A stretch of DNA of 10,153 bases from CAVQBP01 sp964448105 (GTDB lineage: Bacteria; Bacteroidota; Ignavibacteria; Ignavibacteriales; Ignavibacteriaceae). The stretch is taken from the NCBI GenBank assembly GCA_964448105.1, contig CAYUVK010000146.1, positions 1 through 10,153 on the forward strand, read 5' to 3'. A program made the translations under genes and the position numbers. Positions within the stretch are counted from its first letter, which is position 1, and every line of letters begins with the position of its first letter. Below, one piece after another: positions 1-5,741 of this stretch. The notes beneath the pieces were generated by a model, which had not been told where the DNA came from, did not search any database, and saw only the letters and a list, made by a program, of their open reading frames with translations.

Positions 1-277
1 GTTTAATTACTGTAATGCAAATCACAATAAAATGTTAAACTGTAAAAACTTCTGATATTTTTAAAATCAGATTATTAAAATTTTTATAAGAAAATATTAT
101 ACTTAAATTTATTTCTGGATCAAATATTCATAAATTTTTTATTTTTGACGGAAATCATACATCTCTTTTTTAAATTCGATAATACATTTTCCGCAGGTTA
201 ACAACAATAGGTTTGTTTTATTACAAAATTATTTGAAGTAATAGGACGGTTAGAATAAAAATAAAGTTAAAATAAGA
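1..277. other. AT-rich non-coding left edge
   Basis: No convincing gene is visible on either strand between the left edge and the end of the receiver gene. The stretch is strongly AT-rich. It holds a short inverted repeat at 51-71 (6-base arms TCTGAT/ATCAGA, 9-base loop), flanked on the minus-strand exit side by a run that reads as T. That could be a weak secondary terminator for minus-strand transcription, but AT-rich DNA gives such repeats by chance. No tRNA, repeat array or conserved motif was recognised. Confidence 0.5.
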
Positions 278-301
278 AATTATTAAAGTTTTTTAATAAT
301 T
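278..301 (-). terminator. AT-only hairpin overlapping the receiver gene's stop codon
   Basis: A perfect 10-base-pair inverted repeat (AATTATTAAA at 278-287, TTTAATAATT at 292-301) with a 4-base loop covers the last codons and the stop codon of the minus-strand receiver gene. Transcription leaving it on the minus strand enters a T-rich run. Placement and geometry suit an intrinsic terminator. The stem has no GC pairs, so it would be weak, and it may be partly a product of base composition. Confidence 0.4.
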
Positions 302-667
302 AACAAGAGCTTCATTAACCACATCCAATAGTTCCGATTTGCTGTACGGTTTACCAATAATTTTTAAGGGATTTGTTTGGTAAGCATTAAGGTAAGTTTC
401 ATCATCCTGGTATGCTGTAATGTATATTATAGGAATATTGTACCTCCCGGTAATTATTTGAGCAGCATCTATACCGCTTAATTTTCCTTTCAACATTATA
501 TCCATCAAGATTAAATCCGGTTTTTCTTTTTCGGCGGCAATCACAGCATCTACAGCATTGCTGACAATATTGGTAGAGATATTCCCATGTATTTCAAGGT
601 CTTTCTTAATACCTAGAGCAGTAATTGTTTCATCTTCAACAATTAATACTTTTGCTTTCTTTTCCAT
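293..667 (-). CDS. Single-domain response regulator (receiver only)
   Basis: This 124-residue protein is one CheY-like receiver domain with no DNA-binding or enzymatic output. Visible landmarks are the acidic pair E11-D12 after the first strand (LIVEDE), the phospho-acceptor D56 in LILMDIML, the switch threonine T84 in IYITAY, and the conserved lysine K106 in a K-P motif. The loop after D56 (KGKLSGIDAA) is of the type common in receivers paired with HisKA_2 or HWE kinases. The start at 667 is supported by an AAAGGA Shine-Dalgarno five bases upstream. It lies 196 bases downstream of, and co-directional with, a HisKA_2 kinase gene, the likely phosphodonor. Expected role: a cytoplasmic diffusible phospho-carrier or a regulator by protein contact; the target is not visible here. 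Family assignment is secure; the pairing is inferred. Confidence 0.95.
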   Translation of the reverse strand: MEKKAKVLIVEDETITALGIKKDLEIHGNISTNIVSNAVDAVIAAEKEKPDLILMDIMLKGKLSGIDAAQIITGRYNIPIIYITAYQDDETYLNAYQTNPLKIIGKPYSKSELLDVVNEALVNY

Positions 668-719
668 TTGTTTCCTTTGGCTGTTAAATTGCTTTTAAAT
701 AATTTAAATTATTTTTTTT

Positions 720-747
720 AATATATTCAAATACAAATTTAATTCAA
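720..747 (-). promoter_or_regulatory. Possible promoter for the receiver gene
   Basis: Read on the minus strand, TTGAAT (742-747) is followed after 16 bases by TATATT (720-725), a sigma-70-like pair, giving a leader of roughly 45 bases before the receiver start at 667. This would let the receiver be transcribed apart from the kinase. In DNA this AT-rich such matches occur by chance, and this phylum often uses a different promoter consensus, so support is weak. Confidence 0.3.
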
Positions 748-801
748 CAAAAAACAATTATCACTTATCGAAGTTCACATGTGTCCAAAAATATAGGAAC
801 T

Positions 802-836
802 ATTTTTTCTCTTTCTTTTTCTTAAGGAGAAAAAAT
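802..836. repeat. Inverted repeat between kinase and receiver genes
   Basis: Perfect 10-base arms ATTTTTTCTC (802-811) and GAGAAAAAAT (827-836) enclose a 15-base pyrimidine-rich loop. The T run after the hairpin lies on the plus strand (836 onwards), which is the wrong side for terminating the minus-strand kinase gene ending at 864. It may still form a hairpin in the kinase 3' region, perhaps protecting the message end or reducing read-through to the receiver gene. The function is not established by sequence. Confidence 0.35.
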
Positions 837-863
837 TTTTATTTAAACTAGCATAAACTAAGG

Positions 864-2909
864 TTATTTTATATTGGGAAGTATTATTATAAACTCAGTT
901 CCGCCGTTTATTTCAAGTTCAATTGTTCCTTCCAACTGATCAACAAGAGTATTAACTAACTGCAAACCTAAAGACTCTGTTTGTCTAAAATTTATATCTT
1001 TCGGAAATCCTATACCATTATCTTTAATAATTAAAGTAGAATTATTAATATCTTCCGGTTTATATAATATTTTTATTTCGCCAAAGACCCCATTGGGGAA
1101 TGCATATTTAAATGAATTGGATAGCAATTCATTTATAATTAATCCTAATGAAATAGCTACATCAATTCCGAGCGAAACATCATCAATATCTGTAACAAGA
1201 TTTATTTTTGCTGAATCAAGGCTATAAGAACTCATGAGGTGTGCTGCAAGATCCTGTACATAATCTCTTAATTTAACAGCAGCTAAATTACCTGATTGGT
1301 ATAATTTTTCATGAATTAAAGCCATTGATCTGATCCTATTTTGACTTTCCTTAAAAACATTTGTTGCTGAATTATCCTGCAAATATGATGATTGAAGATT
1401 CAGTAGGCTTGAAATTATCTGCATATTGTTTTTCACCCTATGGTGAATTTCTCTAAGTAAAACATCTTTTTCTTTTAACGAATCGTCAATCATCTTTTCC
1501 GATTTTTTACGTTCTGTGATATCAGTAAATGTTACAACCCCTCCCCTTACTTCGCCTTTTTCAATAATAGGACTGGATGAATATTCTACAGGGAAAGGAG
1601 TTCCATCTGCTCTCCAAAAAACTTCATCATCTTTGATGCATATATTTTTAGTAAAAAGTGCTTTGTAAATCGGGCAATCTCTAGCCGGGTAAGTTTCTCC
1701 GTTTGGATAAGAATGATGTATTAATTCATGAATCTTTTTATTGCTTTGAAGCGGGTCAAAGCCAAGCATTTCAATTGAGGATTTGTTTACAAAAGTACAA
1801 TAACCTTTTAAATCTATTCCAAATATTCCTTCACCGGTCGATTCCAATATTTGCTCGGTCTTTTTGTATAATTTTCTGGATGTAGTTAATGATATGGCAA
1901 CCGTAAAAAATAACAAAGTAATAGCTCCTCCGGCAATTAAAGCTATCCATGATTTTTCAGAATCGATCGTTTTATTAAATTCTGGAAGTGAGATAAACTT
2001 AATGGTCCACAAGTGTCCGTCAAAATTTATTTGTTCATTCAAAATAAAACTTGTATTGTTTTTTGTTATAAAGGAATCTGCAGGTGAACTGCTATACATA
2101 ATACTATTTTCCGATTCCTTATCTCCATCATAAATAGCAAGATTTAATATTTTGAATTGTTCACCTAAAATACCTTCAACAAGGTCATTCATTCTAAAGG
2201 GACTATAAACATACCCGAATAAAGCTTTGCGTCGTTGTTCTACGGTAGTTACAGGCATATTTCGTTTATATAAAGGGACATACATTAAAAATCCTGATTG
2301 AATATCTTTATCTGTTTCCTGAACTAATGTGACCTTTCCTGAAATGGAGGTTATGCCTTTATCCCTAGCCAGTTCCATAGCCTTTTTTCTCACCGGGTTT
2401 GTAAACATATCGTACCCGAAAGCTCTTAAATTCCTCCCTTTAAATGGTTCAAGATAGACAATGGTTGTATATATTTCTCTATTACCTTCCGGCCAAATCC
2501 AAAAATTTGAGAATCCTTCCTTCCTGACAGATTTGATAAATTTTTCTTTTTCCCAGGGTAATAAAACCCTAGAAAATCCAATTCCAAGAATACCGGGATA
2601 ATTTTGTTCTATGTTCAGTTTTTCCACATAAGATTTCCATTCATTTCTGTCAACATAATTTGAAGCTGCAAAAAAACCGCTGCCGCCTAAAAGAACCTGC
2701 TCATACGCAAGTAAACGTTTTTTAATTGAAGTTACTATTTCATGTACACGGAAGTCAAATCTTACCGAAGCATTCTGATAACTTTCTTCCCTTACCATAC
2801 GCCAAAACATGATTGTCATTAAAAAAGAAAGTATTACCATAATCCATGCAACAGTATGACTATATTTTGCAGCTGTTTTAGGAAGTGATTTAATAGATGC
2901 TAAATCCAT
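864..2909 (-). CDS. CHASE-PAS-HisKA_2 membrane sensor histidine kinase
   Basis: This 681-residue inner-membrane kinase has a first membrane segment at about 18-37 and a CHASE extracytoplasmic sensor at about 70-280, with the family-typical LEPFKGRNLRAFGYDMFTNP stretch at 153-172 and SGKVTLVQE at 190-198. A second membrane segment lies at about 321-342. A PAS/PAC domain follows at about 350-468 (ending FTDITERKK), then a HisKA_2 phospho-acceptor region with REIHHRVKNN, where H490 is the probable phosphorylated residue. The HATPase domain has its N box around N593/N598 (INELLSNSFKYAF), DNGIGF at 630-635 and SLGLQLV at 646-652. All catalytic motifs are present and the length is normal, so it should be active. 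CHASE domains bind small extracellular ligands; which one is unknown here. The start at 2909 places a short cytosolic N-terminus before the first helix. Its Shine-Dalgarno is weak. The likely partner is the receiver encoded just downstream. Confidence 0.95.
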   Translation of the reverse strand: MDLASIKSLPKTAAKYSHTVAWIMVILSFLMTIMFWRMVREESYQNASVRFDFRVHEIVTSIKKRLLAYEQVLLGGSGFFAASNYVDRNEWKSYVEKLNIEQNYPGILGIGFSRVLLPWEKEKFIKSVRKEGFSNFWIWPEGNREIYTTIVYLEPFKGRNLRAFGYDMFTNPVRKKAMELARDKGITSISGKVTLVQETDKDIQSGFLMYVPLYKRNMPVTTVEQRRKALFGYVYSPFRMNDLVEGILGEQFKILNLAIYDGDKESENSIMYSSSPADSFITKNNTSFILNEQINFDGHLWTIKFISLPEFNKTIDSEKSWIALIAGGAITLLFFTVAISLTTSRKLYKKTEQILESTGEGIFGIDLKGYCTFVNKSSIEMLGFDPLQSNKKIHELIHHSYPNGETYPARDCPIYKALFTKNICIKDDEVFWRADGTPFPVEYSSSPIIEKGEVRGGVVTFTDITERKKSEKMIDDSLKEKDVLLREIHHRVKNNMQIISSLLNLQSSYLQDNSATNVFKESQNRIRSMALIHEKLYQSGNLAAVKLRDYVQDLAAHLMSSYSLDSAKINLVTDIDDVSLGIDVAISLGLIINELLSNSFKYAFPNGVFGEIKILYKPEDINNSTLIIKDNGIGFPKDINFRQTESLGLQLVNTLVDQLEGTIELEINGGTEFIIILPNIK

Positions 2910-3089
2910 TTTATACCGGGAAAACTTATTTCAATATATAAAGAAAAGAGATGAATCTTTATTCAAAAATATATCTTAAAAAACATTAAAATATAAATTT
3001 AAAATAAAGATAAATTTTATTATTTAATATTTTAATAAAATTTTATTTATAAAAGGGAAAAAATTCTAATAAATTCAAGAATTGTGGAG

Positions 3090-3121
3090 ATAGCATGGGA
3101 GATTATCCCAAATTTTGCTAT
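3090..3121 (+). other. Stem-loop with bulge, enclosing a start codon
   Basis: ATAGCA (3090-3095) plus TGGGA (3096-3100) pair with TCCCA (3106-3110) and TGCTAT (3116-3121), leaving a 5-base loop GATTA and a 5-base bulge on the 3' side. It is the only GC-bearing stem in this otherwise AT-rich gap, so less likely than its neighbours to be chance. An ATG at 3095 falls within the 5' arm, so the stem would hide that start codon in a plus-strand transcript. There is no T run after it, so it is not a terminator. Confidence 0.4.
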
Positions 3122-3178
3122 TATGAAAAAACCTGGTTTCTTAAAAAATATTTTTTTAGACACAAAAGATTGCTGTAA
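3095..3178 (+). CDS. Possible 27-residue small protein (unrecognised)
   Basis: A short plus-strand frame runs from ATG 3095 to TAA 3176-3178. It encodes 27 residues beginning MGDYPKFCYYEK and ending in a basic KRLL tail, rich in aromatic and lysine/arginine residues. The support is a GGAG element at 3086-3089, five bases before the ATG, better than the ribosome site of most genes in this window, and the start codon lying inside a stem-loop that could regulate it. Against it: the length is well within chance for an open frame, no family is recognised, and no promoter is evident. It opposes the coding direction of both neighbours. Treat as a candidate only. Confidence 0.25.
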   Translation: MGDYPKFCYYEKTWFLKKYFFRHKRLL

Positions 3179-3292
3179 TTAATTAAATATAATTCCAAAT
3201 ATTATGGCAATGATTATTAATTGTATTAATATTATGATCTAATTTGAATAGTTACTCAGATTATTTTATATAATTATATTGGCAGGTTTTAT

Positions 3293-3709
3293 TTATCTGC
3301 TGTATGTTTTTATTATATCGATAGCATCTTTATTCCCCAAAAGTCTAGCTGAGTTTAAATCAACCATAGCAGCATCTACATTACCAAGAATAAGCTTTGC
3401 AGTACCAATCATGGAATATAGTTTTGCATAAATTGGATTAGTCTTCCTATTTAAGTTCCCATCATATAGTTTAGGTTGATTTTCATTTTCCATATCCATC
3501 CTAAAATGAAGTTTGATAGCCTGTGTACAATCTTCTATCGCACCTTCATAATCATGCAATTCTATTTTAGCTGCGGCTCTGCTTGTATATGGCTGCGGCA
3601 GATCCGGGTTTAACATTGAAGCTTTTGTAAAATCAAACACTGCTCCAAGATAATTGCCTAACAGCATTTTATTGTTACCTGAAATAATATAATATTCTGC
3701 ATTTTTCAT
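3293..3709 (-). CDS. Small TPR-repeat protein, partner of the ParA-like ATPase
   Basis: This 138-residue soluble protein has no signal peptide or membrane segment. Three tetratricopeptide repeats can be read: about 5-38 (G18-N-Y, A23, A30, P35), 39-72 (Y41, A45-A47, Y54-A57-I58, A64) and 93-126 (Y94, A104, G109, A113-A114, A121). A charged insert at about 73-91 (MENENQPKLYDGNLNRK) separates the second and third repeats. TPR units form a groove for binding partner proteins, so it is probably an adaptor. Its start lies 4 bases after the stop codon of the upstream ParA-like gene, and no separate strong ribosome site is seen, so translational coupling in a two-gene operon is likely. The specific partner is inferred from context only. 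No terminator is obvious after its stop. Confidence 0.85.
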   Translation of the reverse strand: MKNAEYYIISGNNKMLLGNYLGAVFDFTKASMLNPDLPQPYTSRAAAKIELHDYEGAIEDCTQAIKLHFRMDMENENQPKLYDGNLNRKTNPIYAKLYSMIGTAKLILGNVDAAMVDLNSARLLGNKDAIDIIKTYSR

Positions 3710-3713
3710 AACT

Positions 3714-4520
3714 TTATTTATGATTTATTTCGCTTAAATGTTTATTTATACTTTTTAAACTAACTTGATTTTTTTCCAAGAGCTCTTGAGCAAGGCGCAT
3801 ATATGCAATTGATGATTTTGCAGTTACGTTATAAGATATAACCGATTGATTTGTAAAAAAAGCATTGGTTATATCAGTATTTTTTGGAATAATTGTTCTC
3901 ATTATATGATTAGGATATTTTAAAATAAGATTTTTTTTTGCTTTAAAAGAGGCTGTCGAATTTTTTTCATTAAAAGTAAGCAATATCCCTTCTATTGAAA
4001 GATGCTGGTTATAATTCTTTTTAATAAAATCGATATGGTCAATCATCTTCCCAATTGATTTTAACGAGAATGGACTTGGTTGAATAGGAATTATTACTGA
4101 GTCTGAAGCAATTAAGGAATTGGTTGTCATCCCAATTAGGTAGGGAGGACAGTCTATTATCACATAATCATAATAGTAAGCTTCCGGTTTTAGTTGATTT
4201 CTAAAAAGCGATTGATTATTTGTAAGTTTAGTTAACCTAGATTCATCATGATATGAAATATTGTTGAACGGAATAAAAGAAAGATTCTTTTGTTTTGTCG
4301 GATGAATTACCTGTTTCAATAATCTAGAATAAGTAAATATGTCAAAAATCCCGCCGGTAAAACTCATATCAGCAAATATGGATGAACATGAACCTGAAGG
4401 ATCCATGTCAATAAGTAAAGTCTTTTTGCCGTTTAATGCAAATGCATAAGATAAGTTAAAAGCTGTTGTAGTTTTTCCTACTCCGCCTTTAGGTGTGGCA
4501 ACGGCAATTATTTTTCCCAT
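3714..4520 (-). CDS. Orphan ParA/MinD-family ATPase
   Basis: This 268-residue protein is a deviant-Walker ATPase. The P-loop is KGGVGKTT at 11-18 with signature lysine K11, Walker A' is LLIDMDPSGS (D38, D40), and Walker B is VIIDCPP with D123. The length matches chromosomal ParA/Soj proteins without an N-terminal HTH domain. The family forms ATP-dependent dimers that bind the nucleoid or membrane and position DNA, chemoreceptor arrays, carboxysomes or other cargo. No ParB gene and no parS site accompany it. The co-transcribed TPR gene is 4 bases downstream, so a cargo-positioning or scaffold role is more likely than DNA partition. In a from-memory alignment to Soj, the RTIIPKN segment (208-214) is conserved, but the second DNA-contact arginine region reads TAKSSIAY (233-240), with serine where arginine is usual; this may alter DNA binding. 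The start immediately precedes the P-loop strand, as in the family. The ribosome site is weak. Confidence 0.92.
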   Translation of the reverse strand: MGKIIAVATPKGGVGKTTTAFNLSYAFALNGKKTLLIDMDPSGSCSSIFADMSFTGGIFDIFTYSRLLKQVIHPTKQKNLSFIPFNNISYHDESRLTKLTNNQSLFRNQLKPEAYYYDYVIIDCPPYLIGMTTNSLIASDSVIIPIQPSPFSLKSIGKMIDHIDFIKKNYNQHLSIEGILLTFNEKNSTASFKAKKNLILKYPNHIMRTIIPKNTDITNAFFTNQSVISYNVTAKSSIAYMRLAQELLEKNQVSLKSINKHLSEINHK

Positions 4521-4588
4521 TTGGATTTCTACTTGTATATAGGAAATATTGATATTTTACCAAAATTCGCAAATAATATGCCGTTTAA

Positions 4589-4615
4589 ATTATAGCTTCT
4601 TGGATGAGTTTGCAA
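4589..4615 (-). promoter_or_regulatory. Possible promoter for the ParA-TPR operon
   Basis: On the minus strand, TTGCAA (4610-4615) is followed by a 15-base spacer and a perfect TATAAT (4589-4594), giving a leader of about 60 bases before the ATPase start at 4520. An alternative -35, TCTTGC, would give a 17-base spacer. The -10 element is a perfect sigma-70 match, but promoter usage in this phylum is uncertain. TTGCAA is its own reverse complement; on the plus strand it is followed after 15 bases by TATATT (4631-4636), so a divergent promoter is also conceivable. Confidence 0.35.
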
Positions 4616-4699
4616 GAATTATTTATGTAGTATATTAATACAATATGAATATTTCAAAACATTACTCTAAATTTTAAGGTGATAAATATTTAAAATTAT

Positions 4700-4765
4700 T
4701 CCGAAAAATATGGCACTACAGTTGGATTAATACAATTTATTTGATTAGTAAAATAGATTTTCGGA
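4700..4765 (+). ncRNA. Candidate structured RNA upstream of a terminator
   Basis: TCCGAAAA (4700-4707) and TTTTCGGA (4758-4765) are perfect 8-base complements enclosing 50 bases, and the closing helix ends 5 bases before a strong intrinsic terminator (4771-4800). A plus-strand transcript starting near 4640 would end at about 4805 as a short RNA with a closing helix and a terminator, the architecture of a small RNA or of a terminator-type leader in front of the downstream gene. No known riboswitch class is recognised, and the enclosed bases have no strong internal stem. The downstream gene is truncated, so the leader, if real, may be an orphan. Evidence is structural only. Confidence 0.25.
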
Positions 4766-4770
4766 GGGTG

Positions 4771-4807
4771 AAAAGCTGGCAAAATATTAAGCCGGCTTTT
4801 CTTTTAT
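4771..4807 (+). terminator. Strong intrinsic terminator before the GH144 remnant
   Basis: AAAAGCTGGC (4771-4780) and GCCGGCTTTT (4791-4800) form a 10-pair stem with one G-U wobble and a 10-base loop, followed by TTTTCTTTTATT. It is the best terminator in the window and works on the plus strand. Oddly, no plus-strand gene ends just upstream, and the next open frame starts 9 bases after the stem. It may end a small RNA, act as a leader attenuator, or be the terminator of a gene lost when the GH144 gene was truncated. Confidence 0.75.
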
Positions 4808-4808
4808 T

Positions 4809-5594
4809 ATGGTTATGATTTTGATCAACAATTTGGCGTGGAGACCTGAAAAAGGTCTGCTGGATTATGGATGGTTTGGTTATAATGAGGGTCTAATTTT
4901 ACAAATAATTGCTGCCGGCAGCGGTTATTCAAATTATAAGGAATCATACAATAAATGGCTGGAAACTTATAAATGGCATGAACCATACACGGGATTAGCG
5001 CATGTAATTTTTCCCCCGTTATTTGGTCACCAATATTCACACATGTTTGTTGATTTTAGAGGGATTTATGATAAGTATATGAAGAAAAAAGGGATAGACT
5101 ATTTTGAAAATTCGCGAAGGGCAACATTAACTCAACGACTGTATGCAATACAAGATCCAAATGGATGGAAAGGATATGATTCATTAACATGGGGACTGAC
5201 CGCCTGTGATGGTCCGGGTTCTTCATACGATAGAGACGGGAAACAATTTCACGAATATTCAGCCAGGGGAACGAGCGGACCAGATATAGTTCGGGATGAT
5301 GATGGTACTATTGCTCCTACGGCTGCAGCCGGCTCAATTGTGTTGGCACCTAAAGTAGTAATTCCTACTTTGGAAGCTATGAAAGAAAGATATGGGAATA
5401 AAGATTTATGGAATAAATACGGATTTGTTGATGCATTCAATCCGACTGTTAACTGGTATGATTCCGATTATCTCGGTATTGATGAAGGACCAATTGTAAT
5501 AATGATTGAAAATTTTAGAAATGATTTTGTCTGGAAATATATGATGAAAGACCCGGTTATTAAAACAGGCTTAAAAAAATTGGGGTTTAATTAA
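4809..5594 (+). pseudogene. GH144 / glycoamylase-like protein, 5'-truncated remnant
   Basis: The 261-codon frame matches the C-terminal part of the glycoamylase-like family (PF10091; GH144 in CAZy, which contains endo-beta-1,2-glucanases). Recognisable blocks are LAWRPEKGLLDYGWFGYNEG (9-28), FPPLFGHQYSHMFVDFR (68-84), GIDYFENSRRATL (95-107), WGLTACDGPG (128-137), DDGTIAPTAAAGS (164-176), WNKYGFVDAFN (201-211) and LGIDEGPIVIMIEN (222-235). From memory the family is about 430-480 residues with an N-terminal signal peptide, so roughly 170-200 residues, including the signal and the first half of the (alpha/alpha)6 barrel, are missing. The ATG at 4809 has no ribosome site and follows directly on a terminator; there is an in-frame stop at 4788. 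Family similarity begins near codon 8, so the break lies at about 4800-4830. No displaced 5' half was found upstream. The remaining frame is uninterrupted, suggesting recent truncation or misassembly. Probably non-functional and cytosolic if made. Confidence 0.8.
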
Positions 5595-5601
5595 TTTATA
5601 T

Positions 5602-5711
5602 ATTCCTAATGGAGTTAATGTTATTAAATTATTAATTTTTTAATAGCATCTTACTCCAATGGAATTATTCTGGGCACTTAATATAAGAAAGAAAGGAACA
5701 CCTTTAGGTGT
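5602..5711. repeat. Cluster of three short palindromes (REP-like repeat)
   Basis: Between the GH144 remnant and the sulfatase lie ATTCC-TAAT-GGAGT (5602-5615), ACTCC-AAT-GGAAT (5653-5665) and ACACCT-TT-AGGTGT (5698-5711). The first two are inverted versions of the same small module, and together they also form a longer imperfect hairpin (5610-5628 with 5639-5658, about 18 pairs with small bulges). The layout of short hairpin modules at intervals resembles the dispersed palindromic repeats seen between genes in Bacteroidota/Chlorobiota genomes. They may act as a weak terminator or as mobile REP-like units. No transposase or RAYT gene is present in the window. Copy number elsewhere is unknown. 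Confidence 0.45.
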
Positions 5712-5741
5712 GAAATATTATTAAATTAAATTCAAATTAAA

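Larger units (their letters stand above)
2910..3292. other. 383-base AT-rich intergenic region with hairpins
   Basis: This gap lies between the TPR gene end and the kinase start, both on the minus strand. It should carry the kinase promoter, but no convincing promoter stands out. It contains an AT-only 11-base-pair inverted repeat (3012-3022 with 3033-3043), a GC-containing hairpin (3090-3121), a possible 27-codon plus-strand frame starting inside that hairpin, and the 12-base palindrome ATATAATTATAT at 3268-3279. No RNA gene or mobile element remnant was recognised. Confidence 0.5.

Noticed and set aside
776..783. CACATGTG palindrome as a possible parS-like site for the ParA-type ATPase
   Set aside because: The parS core is built on CACGTG with longer conserved flanks; this 8-base palindrome has a different centre and flanks, lies about 3 kb away, and no ParB is present.
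1703..2133. Plus-strand open frames opposite the sensor kinase
   Set aside because: They lie wholly within the well-supported kinase gene on the other strand, have no ribosome sites and show no family features; they are antisense shadows.
4768..4818. GTG at 4768 next to a GGAGGG run as an alternative start for the GH144 remnant
   Set aside because: It is out of frame with the GH144 reading frame, stops after 16 codons, and the GGAGGG overlaps the start itself and so cannot serve as its ribosome site.
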